Counted from the first letter of the stretch, positions 7,531 to 18,235 are shown. The stretch: DNA of 53,343 nt from an uncultured Oscillospiraceae bacterium (GCA_905236305.1 CAJOPB010000101.1:1-53343), one strand, 5' to 3'. The notes: generated by a model not told the origin, from the sequence alone. A program made the numbers and translations.

Positions 7531-9756
7531 TCAAATGGCGGCTGCCGACGTGGCCGCAGCCAGACGGTCGTTTTCTGTGGGAGGCTGATAGCCCTTGCGC
7601 AGCAGCAGCCAGAGCATGAGGGCCAGCAGGGCGATGGCTGCCGCGGTAAATACACTGAAGGAAACCTCACCGGCAATCAGTCCGCCGAGCTGATATACGA
7701 TGAGAGCGACCACATAAGCAAACAGGCACATATATCCGATAGCAGCCAGCGTCCATCTGGGATTGTTCATCTCCCGCCGGATAGCACCCATAGCGGCAAA
7801 GCAGGGGGCACAGAGCAGATTGAAGATCATGAAGCTGTATGCGGTGAGCCCCGTAAAATCCCCGGCGATGGCGGCGTAGAGCGGGCTGGCATCCTCCAGC
7901 AGATCCGCGTCCCCGGCGATGGTGACCGCGTCGCTGTAGAGCACACCAAAGGTGTTGAGCACCTCCTCCTTGGCGATGAGCCCTGTGATAGTGGCTACGG
8001 TGGATTTCCACGCCATGTCTCCGGCAAAGCCGATGGGATAGAAGATCCAGGCGAGGGAACGTCCCGCAGAGGCCAGAAGGGAGGTGTTGTTATCCTCCAC
8101 AGCGCCAAAAATGCCGTCGGTGAAGCCGTAGCCCTGGAGGAACCAGAGGATGATTGAGGAAATCAGGATCACGGTGCCTGCCCGCTTGATGAAGGACCAG
8201 CCGCGCTCCCAGGTGGCGCGCAGTACATTGCCCATGGAGGGAACGTGGTACGCAGGCAATTCCATGACAAAGGGAGCCGGCTCTCCGGCCAAGGCCCGGA
8301 ACTTTTTCAGCATGATACCGGAGAGCACCACAGCGGCAATCCCAATGAAAAAGGCGGAGACGGCCACCAGTGCGGAGTTTCCGAAGATGGCGCCGGCAAA
8401 CAGACCGATGATCGGCATTTTTGCGCCGCAGGGAATAAAGCAGGTGGTCATGACAGTCATTTTGCGGTCCCGGTCCTGTTCGATGGTACGGGAGGCCATG
8501 ACGCCGGGGACGCCGCAGCCGGAGGCTACCAGCATGGGAATAAAGCTCTTGCCGCTGAGACCGAAGCGGCGGAAGATACGGTCCATGACAAAGGCCACTC
8601 TTGCCATGTAACCCACATCCTCCAAAACAGCCAGCAGGAAGGAGAGCACCAGAAGCTGCGGGACAAAGCCCAGCACCGCGCCCACGCCGGCGATGATTCC
8701 GTCCTGAATCAGACCGTAAAGCCACTGGGCGATCACAGGCTCGCCCTCTGCGTTACAGAGCAGCCGGTCCGCCAGAGCGGGGATCCACTCGCCAAAAAGC
8801 GTATCGTTTGCCCAGTCCGTACCCAAAGTGCCGACAGAGAAGGGAAAGCTGCCCATGGCGATGGAATAGATCAGGAACATGATAACCGCAAATATGGGCA
8901 GGGCCAGCACCCGGTTGGTGACGACCCGGTCGATACGGTCGGATACAGTCAGGGCATGACGGGCAAGCTTCTTTTTTACAGATCGGCCAACTATGCTGCT
9001 GATGTAGGCGTAACGCTGATTGGTGATGATGCTCTCGGCATCGTCATCCAGCTCATTTTCACAGTCCAGAATATGCTGGTCGAGGTGCTCAGCCAGGGCT
9101 GTGTCCAGCTGCAGCGCGTCCAGTACCTTTTCGTCCCGCTCAAAGACCTTGATGGCGTACCAGCGCAGATAACCCGGCTCCACCTTGGCCTCGATGGACT
9201 CCTCAATGTGGGCCAGAGCATGCTCCACGCTGCCGGTAAATACATGGGGCGGTTCGGCGGCTTTTTTCTGCTTTGCCGCAGCGACGGCCTTTTCCGCCGC
9301 CTCCATTCCGCCCTCGCCCTTCAGAGCGCTCATCTCCACCACCTCACAGCCCAGCGCTTTTCCCAGCTTGTTGAGGTCGATGGAATCACCGTTGCGCCGG
9401 ACCAGGTCGATCATATTCACAGCCACCACCACCGGGATACCCAGCTCGATCAGCTGCGTGGTGAGATAGAGATTGCGCTCGATGTTTGTGCCGTCCACGA
9501 TATTCAGGATGGCGTCCGGCTGCTGCTGGACCAGATAGTTTCTGGCGACGACCTCCTCCAGAGTGTAGGGGGAGAGAGAATAGATCCCCGGGAGATCCTG
9601 AATAATCACATCCTCCCGTCCCCTCAGCCGGCCCTCCTTTTTTTCCACAGTGACGCCGGGCCAGTTGCCGACGTACTGCCGCGAGCCGGTCAGGGCGTTA
9701 AAAAGTGTTGTCTTGCCGCAGTTCGGATTGCCTGCCAGCGCGATTTTGACGTCCAT
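7531..9756 (-). CDS. feoB: Ferrous iron transport protein B
   Basis: ALAGNPNCGKTTLFNALTGSRQYVGNWPGVTVEKKEG, DLPGIYSLSPYT, multi-TM C-terminus with SGCGVPGVMASR. Confidence 0.97.
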   Translation of the reverse strand: MDVKIALAGNPNCGKTTLFNALTGSRQYVGNWPGVTVEKKEGRLRGREDVIIQDLPGIYSLSPYTLEEVVARNYLVQQQPDAILNIVDGTNIERNLYLTTQLIELGIPVVVAVNMIDLVRRNGDSIDLNKLGKALGCEVVEMSALKGEGGMEAAEKAVAAAKQKKAAEPPHVFTGSVEHALAHIEESIEAKVEPGYLRWYAIKVFERDEKVLDALQLDTALAEHLDQHILDCENELDDDAESIITNQRYAYISSIVGRSVKKKLARHALTVSDRIDRVVTNRVLALPIFAVIMFLIYSIAMGSFPFSVGTLGTDWANDTLFGEWIPALADRLLCNAEGEPVIAQWLYGLIQDGIIAGVGAVLGFVPQLLVLSFLLAVLEDVGYMARVAFVMDRIFRRFGLSGKSFIPMLVASGCGVPGVMASRTIEQDRDRKMTVMTTCFIPCGAKMPIIGLFAGAIFGNSALVAVSAFFIGIAAVVLSGIMLKKFRALAGEPAPFVMELPAYHVPSMGNVLRATWERGWSFIKRAGTVILISSIILWFLQGYGFTDGIFGAVEDNNTSLLASAGRSLAWIFYPIGFAGDMAWKSTVATITGLIAKEEVLNTFGVLYSDAVTIAGDADLLEDASPLYAAIAGDFTGLTAYSFMIFNLLCAPCFAAMGAIRREMNNPRWTLAAIGYMCLFAYVVALIVYQLGGLIAGEVSFSVFTAAAIALLALMLWLLLRKGYQPPTENDRLAAATSAAAI

Positions 9757-9816
9757 TTTCGTCTCCTTTTCGTTCTCATTTACGGTTGTCTTCCACTAAC
9801 TGCATTACCGGAAAAA

Positions 9817-9851
9817 ACGCCGTCCGGCAGCAGGGGATGACGGCGTCTGAT
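9817..9851 (-). terminator. Rho-independent terminator-like hairpin between feoA and feoB
   Basis: Minus strand: ACGCCGTC - 14-nt loop - GACGGCGT followed by TTTTTC (arms 9839-9846 and 9817-9824). Confidence 0.6.
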
Positions 9852-10075
9852 CAGGGAGCGATCTCAATCATTTCAGCGTCCGCCTTGCGCACGCTCAGCT
9901 CATAACCGCGCAGATTCAGCTCCATAGGGTCTCCCAGCGGCGCCACCTTGCGCACATGGATTTCCACGCCCTTGGTGATTCCCATGTCCATAATCCGACG
10001 CTTCACCGGTCCTGACCCGTGCAGCCGGGCCACGGTAACTGTTTCGCCGACACCGGCATCCTTTAATGTTTTCAT
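9851..10075 (-). CDS. feoA: FeoA-domain ferrous iron transport protein
   Basis: 74 aa SH3-like FeoA: KRRIMDMGITKGVEIHVRKVAPLGDPMELNLRGYELSVRKADAEMIEI. Confidence 0.9.
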   Translation of the reverse strand: MKTLKDAGVGETVTVARLHGSGPVKRRIMDMGITKGVEIHVRKVAPLGDPMELNLRGYELSVRKADAEMIEIAP

Positions 10076-10092
10076 AAACTCTCCTCCATTCC

Positions 10093-10305
10093 TTAAACCA
10101 TAATGCGGTTTGCCATGGTGCTGTCCAAAGCCACCCGGCTGTCCTTGACCATCAGGATCAGATTTCCGCCTACGACATTTACCACCGTAATTTCTGCATC
10201 CACTACAAAGCCCAGCTCAGCCAGCCGTTGCCGCACGTCATCCCGCCCGCTTATTTTGCGTATCGTAACAGTCTCTCCTGCGTTGACCATGGTCAGCGGC
10301 ATCAT
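10093..10305 (-). CDS. feoA: Second FeoA-domain protein
   Basis: MMPLTMVNAGETVTIRKISGRDDVRQRLAELGFVVDAEITVVNVVGGNLILMVKDSRVALDSTMANRIMV. ATG at 10305 with an upstream AGAGGTG. Confidence 0.88.
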   Translation of the reverse strand: MMPLTMVNAGETVTIRKISGRDDVRQRLAELGFVVDAEITVVNVVGGNLILMVKDSRVALDSTMANRIMV

Positions 10306-10362
10306 ACGTGACACACCTCTTTCACATGCCATGCTATCGGTTTGTCTTGACTAACTAACTTG

Positions 10363-10391
10363 AGTTTACCACGGCTAACTCTATTTGTCAA
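10363..10391 (-). promoter_or_regulatory. feo promoter
   Basis: Minus strand: TTGACA (10386-10391), 17-bp spacer AATAGAGTTAGCCGTGG, TAAACT (10363-10368). Confidence 0.7.
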
Positions 10392-10506
10392 GCTGCGCGG
10401 CGCATTTTTTTCAAATTTGCCTGTCATCTGCGCAATATGGACGCCTGTGTGCTCTGAAAAACAGACCAAAGAAGCAAAAATCCCACGGCTAACTGGAATG
10501 TTTTCC

Positions 10507-10535
10507 TTGATTTCACAGAATGGCCGGTGTATAAT
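10507..10535 (+). promoter_or_regulatory. SigA-type promoter for trmL
   Basis: TTGATT (10507-10512), 17-bp spacer, TATAAT (10530-10535). Confidence 0.7.
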
Positions 10536-10603
10536 TCCTTGAGCGCAGAAAGTTTGGATAAAACGTTTCACGCGGACAGGATTGATACGAGGTCGTCCCA
10601 AAT

Positions 10604-11104
10604 ATGATAGATATTATCCTCCATGAGCCTGAAATTCCCATGAATACCGGAAACGTAGCCCGTACCTGCGCCTGCACGGGAGCCCGGCTGCATTTGATCC
10701 GGCCCCTGGGCTTTGACATCAGCGATAAGGCCGTGAAACGTGCGGGGCTGGATTACTGGCAATATCTGGATCTCTCCGTATATGACAGCATTGAGGAATA
10801 TCTGGAATCTAACGGCGACGACGGACTGTGGCTGGCCACAACCAAGGCGCCCCGGAGCTATGCTGAGGCGCCGCTGACCGGTGAGACGGTGCGTCTTCTG
10901 TTCGGCAAGGAGACCGCGGGCCTCCCGCAGTGGCTGCGCGAGCGCTATCGTGACCGCTGTATCCGTATTCCCATGCGGGGTCCGGTCCGTTCGCTGAATC
11001 TGTCCAACTCTGTGGCGATCCTGTGCTATGAAGCTCTGCGTCAGCAGGGCTTCCCGGACCTGCGATCTACCGGCAGTATGCTGGAATCGGACTCCGTTTC
11101 CTGA
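10604..11104 (+). CDS. trmL: tRNA (cytidine(34)-2'-O)-methyltransferase, SPOUT family
   Basis: [59 protein letters not shown]. Confidence 0.92.
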   Translation: MIDIILHEPEIPMNTGNVARTCACTGARLHLIRPLGFDISDKAVKRAGLDYWQYLDLSVYDSIEEYLESNGDDGLWLATTKAPRSYAEAPLTGETVRLLFGKETAGLPQWLRERYRDRCIRIPMRGPVRSLNLSNSVAILCYEALRQQGFPDLRSTGSMLESDSVS

Positions 11105-11138
11105 GCGAAAACGGAGCCATAATTTGAGGAGGAGCGAT

Positions 11139-12341
11139 ATGAATTACAACAAGAAGACAGTCTACGATGTGGATGTAAAGGGGAAAAAAGTCCTGCTGCG
11201 CTGTGACTTCAACGTCCCCCTGGACAAGAAGAAGGGCGTGATTACAGATGACAAGCGCATCCGTGCTGCCATTCCCACAATTCAGTATCTGCTGGATCAG
11301 GGCGCGGCGGTTATCGCCTGCTCCCACCTGGGCAAGCCCAAGGGAGAGGTAAAGCCGGAGCTGAGCCTGAAGGTTGTGGCGGCCCGCCTGGGCGAGCTTT
11401 TGGGCAAGGACGTAATTTTTGCCGCTGACACTATCGGTCCCGACGCCTGCGCCAAAGCCGCTGCGCTGAAGCCCGGCGAACTGCTTCTTCTGGAAAATCT
11501 CCGCTATGATAAAAGAGAGGAAAAGAACGATCCCGAATTTGCCAAGGCGCTGGCGGATCTGGCCGGTGCCGGGGGAGTTTATGTTTCCGATGCCTTTGGA
11601 ACGGTTCATCGCGCTCACGCCTCTACTGCCGGCGTTGCCGCTTATCTGCCTGCGGTCAGCGGCCTCCTGATTCAGAAGGAGCTGGAGATTATGGGCAAGG
11701 CGCTCGATGATCCCCGGCGGCCCTTTGTTGCTGTGCTGGGCGGCGCCAAGGTATCCGATAAAATTGCCGTGATCAATAATCTGCTGGAGAAGGCAAATAC
11801 CATTATTATTGGCGGAGGCATGGCTTATACCTTTGTCAAGGCGATGGGCCACAGCATTGGCAAGAGCCTGCTGGAGGAGGACCGGCTGGATTATGCCAAC
11901 GATATGCTGGTCAAGGCTGCGGAAAAGGGTGTCACCTTGCTTCTGCCGGTGGATCATCTCTGCGCCAGCGAGTTTTCTGCCGAGGCGGAGTGCATTCCGA
12001 CTGAGGGACAGGACATTCCCGACGGCCTGATGGGCATGGACATCGGCCCGAAGACAGAGTCCGTTTTTACCGCTGCGGTCAAGGATGCCGGTACCGTGGT
12101 ATGGAACGGTCCCATGGGCGTATTCGAGTTTGATAAGTTTGCCGGCGGCACCCGTGCCATGGCAAAGGCGCTGGCAGAGTCCGGCGCGGTGACCATTGTC
12201 GGCGGCGGCGACAGCGCGGCTGCGGTGGAGCAGTTGGGCTTTGCGGACAAGATGACCCATATCAGCACCGGCGGCGGCGCTTCTCTGGAATTTCTGGAGG
12301 GCAAGGAGCTGCCCGGCGTGGCCTGCCTGCTGGACAAGTAA
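11139..12341 (+). CDS. pgk: Phosphoglycerate kinase
   Basis: [50 protein letters not shown] at 11139 with GAGGAGGAG upstream. Confidence 0.97.
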   Translation: MNYNKKTVYDVDVKGKKVLLRCDFNVPLDKKKGVITDDKRIRAAIPTIQYLLDQGAAVIACSHLGKPKGEVKPELSLKVVAARLGELLGKDVIFAADTIGPDACAKAAALKPGELLLLENLRYDKREEKNDPEFAKALADLAGAGGVYVSDAFGTVHRAHASTAGVAAYLPAVSGLLIQKELEIMGKALDDPRRPFVAVLGGAKVSDKIAVINNLLEKANTIIIGGGMAYTFVKAMGHSIGKSLLEEDRLDYANDMLVKAAEKGVTLLLPVDHLCASEFSAEAECIPTEGQDIPDGLMGMDIGPKTESVFTAAVKDAGTVVWNGPMGVFEFDKFAGGTRAMAKALAESGAVTIVGGGDSAAAVEQLGFADKMTHISTGGGASLEFLEGKELPGVACLLDK

Positions 12342-12377
12342 ACCGGCCTCCCCTGAGAAGAAGCTAGTGAATGAAGC

Positions 12378-12410
12378 TCCGGCCGGCCGCCATTGAGATG
12401 TCCGGCCGGA
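12378..12410 (+). other. Intercistronic inverted repeat between pgk and tpiA
   Basis: TCCGGCCGG (12378-12386) and CCGGCCGGA (12402-12410); no T-tract follows. Confidence 0.5.
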
Positions 12411-12430
12411 TAGAAAGAGGTAATGCGACT

Positions 12431-13210
12431 ATGAACAGAAAATATCGTAAAACGATTATTGCGGGCAACTGGAAAATGAACAAGACAGCCTCTGAAACGG
12501 CTGCTTTTGCCAATGAGATCAAACCGATGCTGCCCAAAAATCCGGGCTGTGAGATGCTGCTCTGCATGCCCGCAGTGAATATCCCCGCAGCGCAGAAGGC
12601 TTTTAAGGGCAGCAAGATCCGTATCGGTGCGGAGACAATGCACTATGAGGCCAGCGGCGCATTCACCGGCGAGGTTGCCGCAGGTATGCTGACGGACATC
12701 GGCGTGAAATATGTCATCATTGGCCACTCTGAGCGCCGCCAATATTACGGCGAGACGGACCTGACCGTCAACAAAAAGGTCCGGGCCGCTCTCGACGCCG
12801 GCCTGACCCCCATTGTCTGCGTCGGCGAAAGCCTGGAGCAGCGCGAGCTGGGTGTCACGGATGAGCTTCTGGCTTATCAGGTGATGACCGCTCTCAGCGG
12901 TGTCAGCTCCCAGGAGCTGCGCCATGTGGTAATTGCTTATGAGCCCATTTGGGCGATCGGCACCGGAAAGACCGCAACCTCCGAACAGGCCCAGGAGGTT
13001 TGCGGAAACATTCGCACGCTGCTGCGCAAGAGCAATGATGCCCGCACAGCCCGTGCGGTTTCCATCCTGTATGGCGGCAGCATGAATGCGAAAAACGCTG
13101 CGGAGCTGCTGCGTATGCCGGACATCGACGGCGGCCTGATCGGCGGCGCTTCTCTGAAAACCGCAGACTTCGTGACCATCATAGAGGCCGCTGCCGCTGT
13201 GGAGGCCTGA
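12431..13210 (+). CDS. tpiA: Triosephosphate isomerase
   Basis: IIAGNWKMNKT, IIGHSERRQYYGE, YEPIWAIGTGKTAT, LYGGSMN. Confidence 0.97.
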   Translation: MNRKYRKTIIAGNWKMNKTASETAAFANEIKPMLPKNPGCEMLLCMPAVNIPAAQKAFKGSKIRIGAETMHYEASGAFTGEVAAGMLTDIGVKYVIIGHSERRQYYGETDLTVNKKVRAALDAGLTPIVCVGESLEQRELGVTDELLAYQVMTALSGVSSQELRHVVIAYEPIWAIGTGKTATSEQAQEVCGNIRTLLRKSNDARTARAVSILYGGSMNAKNAAELLRMPDIDGGLIGGASLKTADFVTIIEAAAAVEA

Positions 13211-13292
13211 GAGAAAGTGCGCCTCAGGAGCTGTTTTGAAAAACCATTGGACAGAAGCATTCGCATATCAGAAGGAATGAGGTTTTGAAAAT

Positions 13293-14039
13293 ATGATGAA
13301 ACTGGTATTACTGCGCCACGGCGAGAGTGAATGGAACAAGCTGAACCTGTTCACCGGCTGGACAGATGTGGACCTCAGCGAGCAGGGACGCATGGAGGCA
13401 AAACAGGCCGGCGAGGTGCTGAAGGCCGAGGGGTATGACTTTGATATCTGCTATACCTCCTACCTCAAGCGTGCGATTCACACCCTGAACATTGCCCTCG
13501 ACGAGATGGATCGGGCCTGGCTTCCGGTTGTCAAGAGCTGGAAGCTCAACGAGCGGCACTACGGTGCGCTGCAGGGGTTGAACAAGGCCGAAACGGCCGC
13601 GAAATACGGAGAGGATCAGGTGAAGATCTGGCGGCGCAGCTTTGACATTAAGCCCCCGGCGCTGGAGCCGGATGACGAGCGCAGCGCAGCCCGGCAGGCC
13701 ATGTATCGGGACGTGGATCCTGCATTGCTTCCGGCCCACGAGAGCCTTGAGACTACAATTGAGCGTGCAGTCCCATACTTCGAGGAAGTGATCAAGAAGG
13801 ATATGGAGGCCGGAAAGCGCGTGATTATCGCCGCCCATGGCAACTCTCTCCGGGCTTTGGTCAAATATTTTGACAATATCAGCAGCGACGAGATCATCGG
13901 TGTAAACATCCCCACCGGCGTACCGCTGGTCTATGAGTTTGACGAAAGCTTCAAGGCTGTAAAGCATTACTACCTTGGTGATCAGGAGAAGATTGCCGCA
14001 AAGATGCAGGCTGTTGCCAATCAGGGGAAAAAGCAGTAA
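13293..14039 (+). CDS. gpmA: 2,3-bisphosphoglycerate-dependent phosphoglycerate mutase
   Basis: [56 protein letters not shown]. Confidence 0.95.
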   Translation: MMKLVLLRHGESEWNKLNLFTGWTDVDLSEQGRMEAKQAGEVLKAEGYDFDICYTSYLKRAIHTLNIALDEMDRAWLPVVKSWKLNERHYGALQGLNKAETAAKYGEDQVKIWRRSFDIKPPALEPDDERSAARQAMYRDVDPALLPAHESLETTIERAVPYFEEVIKKDMEAGKRVIIAAHGNSLRALVKYFDNISSDEIIGVNIPTGVPLVYEFDESFKAVKHYYLGDQEKIAAKMQAVANQGKKQ

Positions 14040-14192
14040 GGCCGGGAAAACGGACGCTGTCCTTCCAACGGATACGAAATGATCGTCAATGACAGTCGTT
14101 TTTCGTTTTTTCTCCCGCATCGCGGGAGGGAAAACAAAGGGAATCAATTTGACGCACACCAGAAATTTTGCCCTTTACACTATTTATTTTAA

Positions 14193-15515
<1,323 letters not shown>

Positions 15516-15535
15516 TTTAGGAAAACGCTGATTCA

Positions 15536-15780
15536 TCTGTCTTCGGCAGCTGTCGGCAAATTATTTGCCGGCTCTGCGTTGCGAAATCCTGCCGGACTGA
15601 AAAGGAAATGCGTCTGGCACGCGGCCACTTCGATGGGCCGTGTGCAATACACAAGGACCCGCCGCGCAGCGGTGGGCGCGCGTTCCGCTCAGCGGCGGAA
15701 AAGCCGACGGAAAGACGTGCGCGGGGAGATATGAAACAGGCTCTTAGAGACGCGGACGTTATAAGCAACGACATTTAGAA
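15536..15780. repeat. Candidate dispersed non-coding repeat or degenerate element downstream of eno
   Basis: 245 bp with no credible CDS; nested inverted repeats (e.g. CGGCAAAT-T-ATTTGCCG at 15554-15570). A segment near 15691 resembles one near 1050. Confidence 0.4.
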
Positions 15781-15782
15781 CC

Positions 15783-15796
15783 TGTAAGCGCTTACG
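15783..15796. promoter_or_regulatory. cre-like / LacI-family operator
   Basis: TGTAAGCGCTTACG contains a perfect 12-bp palindrome GTAAGCGCTTAC (15784-15795) and is close to the CcpA cre consensus TGWAANCGNTNWCA. Confidence 0.5.
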
Positions 15797-15818
15797 AAAA
15801 AACATTTCAATGACGATT

Positions 15819-15845
15819 GCGGAGGGAGCAGACTGCCCCCTCCGC
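15819..15845 (+). terminator. Hairpin, weak terminator
   Basis: GCGGAGGG (15819-15826) / CCCTCCGC (15838-15845), followed by ATTTGC; weak U-tract. Confidence 0.4.
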
Positions 15846-15915
15846 ATTTGCATCTGCCCCTCGGAGCGGAAAACCGGTTTTGCCCATCATTTCCGGAGCA
15901 TGGGATGCAAAATGC

Positions 15916-15943
15916 TTGATTTCCCTAAAATACATGGTATACT
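15916..15943 (+). promoter_or_regulatory. SigA-type promoter for the SLH-domain protein
   Basis: TTGATT (15916-15921), 16-bp spacer, TATACT (15938-15943). Confidence 0.55.
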
Positions 15944-16000
15944 AAATATGAAGAAGTGTGCGCAAAAACGCGAGATGCATGGATGAAAGGGGAGGTACTT

Positions 16001-18130
16001 ATGAATTGGAAGAAGATTGTTGTTTCGGCTGCCGCAGTGTGCCTCCTGATGAGCATGGCTGCTCTGGCCTTTGCAAAGCAGGCTGAGCCGCATTGGGCGC
16101 AGGAGTCCATGAATCACTGGCTTACGCTGGATGCAGCTGTGGGTGACCCGGATACAAGGCTCCCATTGGGTGAGGTTTGTCAGATGTTCTGCCAGCTGCT
16201 GGGGCTGGGAAATGCGAACTACTCAGAAGCCGGCGCGATTCAGGCAATGTCCAATGCCGGAATATTGGAGACAGCTTTCACAGACAGCACTGAGCCTGAT
16301 GCGCCGGTCAGCGGAGAGGCCTTTCTTGTGATGCTTTGCCGGACCCTCTGTCTGGATACCGGAGACAGCTCGGATGCGGCTGAGAGGGCAGAGACAGCCT
16401 CCACCCCCATTCCGGGAACAGAAATAGCAGGGTCCGCCTCCGGCTTTGAAACGGTCTCCTCCTGGGCCAGGGGAGCGGTGGATACTGCAAAGGACCGCGG
16501 CTGGCTGAACGGACTTGGGGAGGAGCGGCTGAGCGCATCAGAACCGATTACCCGCGGGGCTGCAATCGCCCTTCTGGACAGAGCCATTTCCAACTGGATC
16601 ACCGCGGACAGCGCGCTGGTGGAGTCCAGAGGCGGGATTGAACTGATTTCCGCCAGAGATGTGATTTTGACCGGCGAGGCAGAACAGGTAATTCTTGCCA
16701 CGGGAACAAAGGACAGCGCCGTAACTCTGGAAAATCTGTCTGCCGATAAGGTCACGGTTACCACCGGGGCTGCGCTGTTGCTCACAGGAGATACGGATAT
16801 TGCAAAGCTGACCGTGGAGGAACCGGCCGGGGGCACCCGCGTGTACATCGGCGAGAGCGCTTCAATCGGTACGCGGGAGCTGCACACGGAGGATGTCCAT
16901 TTTTCCGGAGACAAGCAGGAGAATCAAAACAGTGGCCAGACCGATTCGACAGCGGAGGCAAGTCTTCCGGAGGCTACCGCTGAAAACGGAGGAACTCAGG
17001 ATCGGACAGAGGCTTCTTCTGATCTGAATCCGGAAAATGCTGCGGAAAATGCTGCGGAAAATGCTGCGGCGACGGCACACGCTGTGCCGGAAACACGAGA
17101 CCCCGATGCTTATCTGCCGAATACAGCACCCAATACTGCGGTGGAATCCATTCCCGAGACTATGGAAGAATACTTCGTTCCCGCGGATCCTGTAGAGGCA
17201 GTCGGGCCGGGTGCAGTTGTGGACTACAGTGACGGCACCATTCCTTATACCGGATATGATATGATGGTAGCTCCGGCGGAGGACCCTGAGGCAGGGTACG
17301 ATGTGGCGGTACATGTGAGTATGACAGGACTGCGGCCGCATCAGAGCCGCGGTGCGGGAATCGGCTGGTGGACCGGCTTTTCCGTGTCCGCTCCGGCAGG
17401 TGGGGCGGAGGTTATGGCGGAGTATTCTCAAAACGGGATTGATTATGGCACTCCCATCCCCTCAACGCTGAAGGAGGGACGGTATGCCCACTATTTCGAC
17501 GCGGCGCGCTGGCGTGATTACTATGTGCGTCTGACATGGACCGGCCCGGGACTCTCGGAGGAGGATTGCGCGCCGGTGACGTATTGGCTGGATTTCAGCG
17601 GTGTGGAGCTGGATCTCAGTTCTCTGACAGATGCCGGCAGCCCGTTGGGAAAGATCGGCCCTGCAAAGCTGGAGGACCAGACAGAGGGCAATGCCCACAA
17701 GAGCGAGCTCTATGAGGATTACAGCGTGACCGTGGAACCGCGTTCAGACGGACATAACGGCTACCTGGAGCTCACGGTTCACGCACAGGGACTTCGGTCC
17801 CATCTTACCGCGGCAGGGATGGGCTACTGGGCAGGCTTTTCGATTACGGAGCCCCGTGGTGCAGCAAGCTGCAGATATGCAGCCTGCCTCAGTCCGGCTG
17901 CAGCCAGAAATAACTTTGCCAGAAGAACACCGCTGCTTTGGGAGAACTATTCATCTGATGTGGACGGATTCGGCGCCTATGGGATTGTACAGCGCAGCAA
18001 TGCCGCACGGCAGGATCAGTGTGACTACTGGGTTATGCTCCAGTGGTATTCCAATGCGGAGGCTACCATGCCGCTGACCGCGCCGGAGCTCTTTCATGTT
18101 GTAGTGGATGCGGAGCTTTCAAACAGATGA
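16001..18130 (+). CDS. Exported S-layer homology (SLH)-like domain protein with two related C-terminal domains of unknown function
   Basis: Signal peptide MNWKKIVVSAAAVCLLMSMAALAFAK; SLH-like segments (VSSWARGAVDTAKDRGWLNGLGEERLSASEPITRGAAIALLDRAI). ATG at 16001 with a GGGGAGG RBS. Confidence 0.7.
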   Translation: MNWKKIVVSAAAVCLLMSMAALAFAKQAEPHWAQESMNHWLTLDAAVGDPDTRLPLGEVCQMFCQLLGLGNANYSEAGAIQAMSNAGILETAFTDSTEPDAPVSGEAFLVMLCRTLCLDTGDSSDAAERAETASTPIPGTEIAGSASGFETVSSWARGAVDTAKDRGWLNGLGEERLSASEPITRGAAIALLDRAISNWITADSALVESRGGIELISARDVILTGEAEQVILATGTKDSAVTLENLSADKVTVTTGAALLLTGDTDIAKLTVEEPAGGTRVYIGESASIGTRELHTEDVHFSGDKQENQNSGQTDSTAEASLPEATAENGGTQDRTEASSDLNPENAAENAAENAAATAHAVPETRDPDAYLPNTAPNTAVESIPETMEEYFVPADPVEAVGPGAVVDYSDGTIPYTGYDMMVAPAEDPEAGYDVAVHVSMTGLRPHQSRGAGIGWWTGFSVSAPAGGAEVMAEYSQNGIDYGTPIPSTLKEGRYAHYFDAARWRDYYVRLTWTGPGLSEEDCAPVTYWLDFSGVELDLSSLTDAGSPLGKIGPAKLEDQTEGNAHKSELYEDYSVTVEPRSDGHNGYLELTVHAQGLRSHLTAAGMGYWAGFSITEPRGAASCRYAACLSPAAARNNFARRTPLLWENYSSDVDGFGAYGIVQRSNAARQDQCDYWVMLQWYSNAEATMPLTAPELFHVVVDAELSNR
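17032..17067 (+). repeat. 3x 12-bp in-frame tandem repeat GGAAAATGCTGC
   Basis: Exact copies at 17032, 17044 and 17056, encoding ENAAENAAENAA in a linker. Confidence 0.9.
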
Positions 18131-18235
18131 ATGGGCGAGTAACAAGGCATAATAGATGAGACAGAAAAACTGCGCATATGCAGTATAGTGCCCCTCTGAC
18201 AGGGAGCATGGTTCATAACAGAAGGAGAGAATGCA

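Noticed and set aside
7196-8157. 130-aa and 316-aa + strand ORFs (7196-7588, 7207-8157) starting in the 25-bp hairpin
   Set aside because: Both overlap the antisense of FCRP and feoB and have no credible translation signals.
8245-9840. 531-aa + strand ORF opposite feoB
   Set aside because: Antisense to an unambiguous FeoB; composition implausible for a protein.
15517-15774. 85-aa minus-strand ORF in the post-eno spacer
   Set aside because: Arg/Ser-rich with no RBS. More likely part of a non-coding repeat element, so only the repeat is reported.
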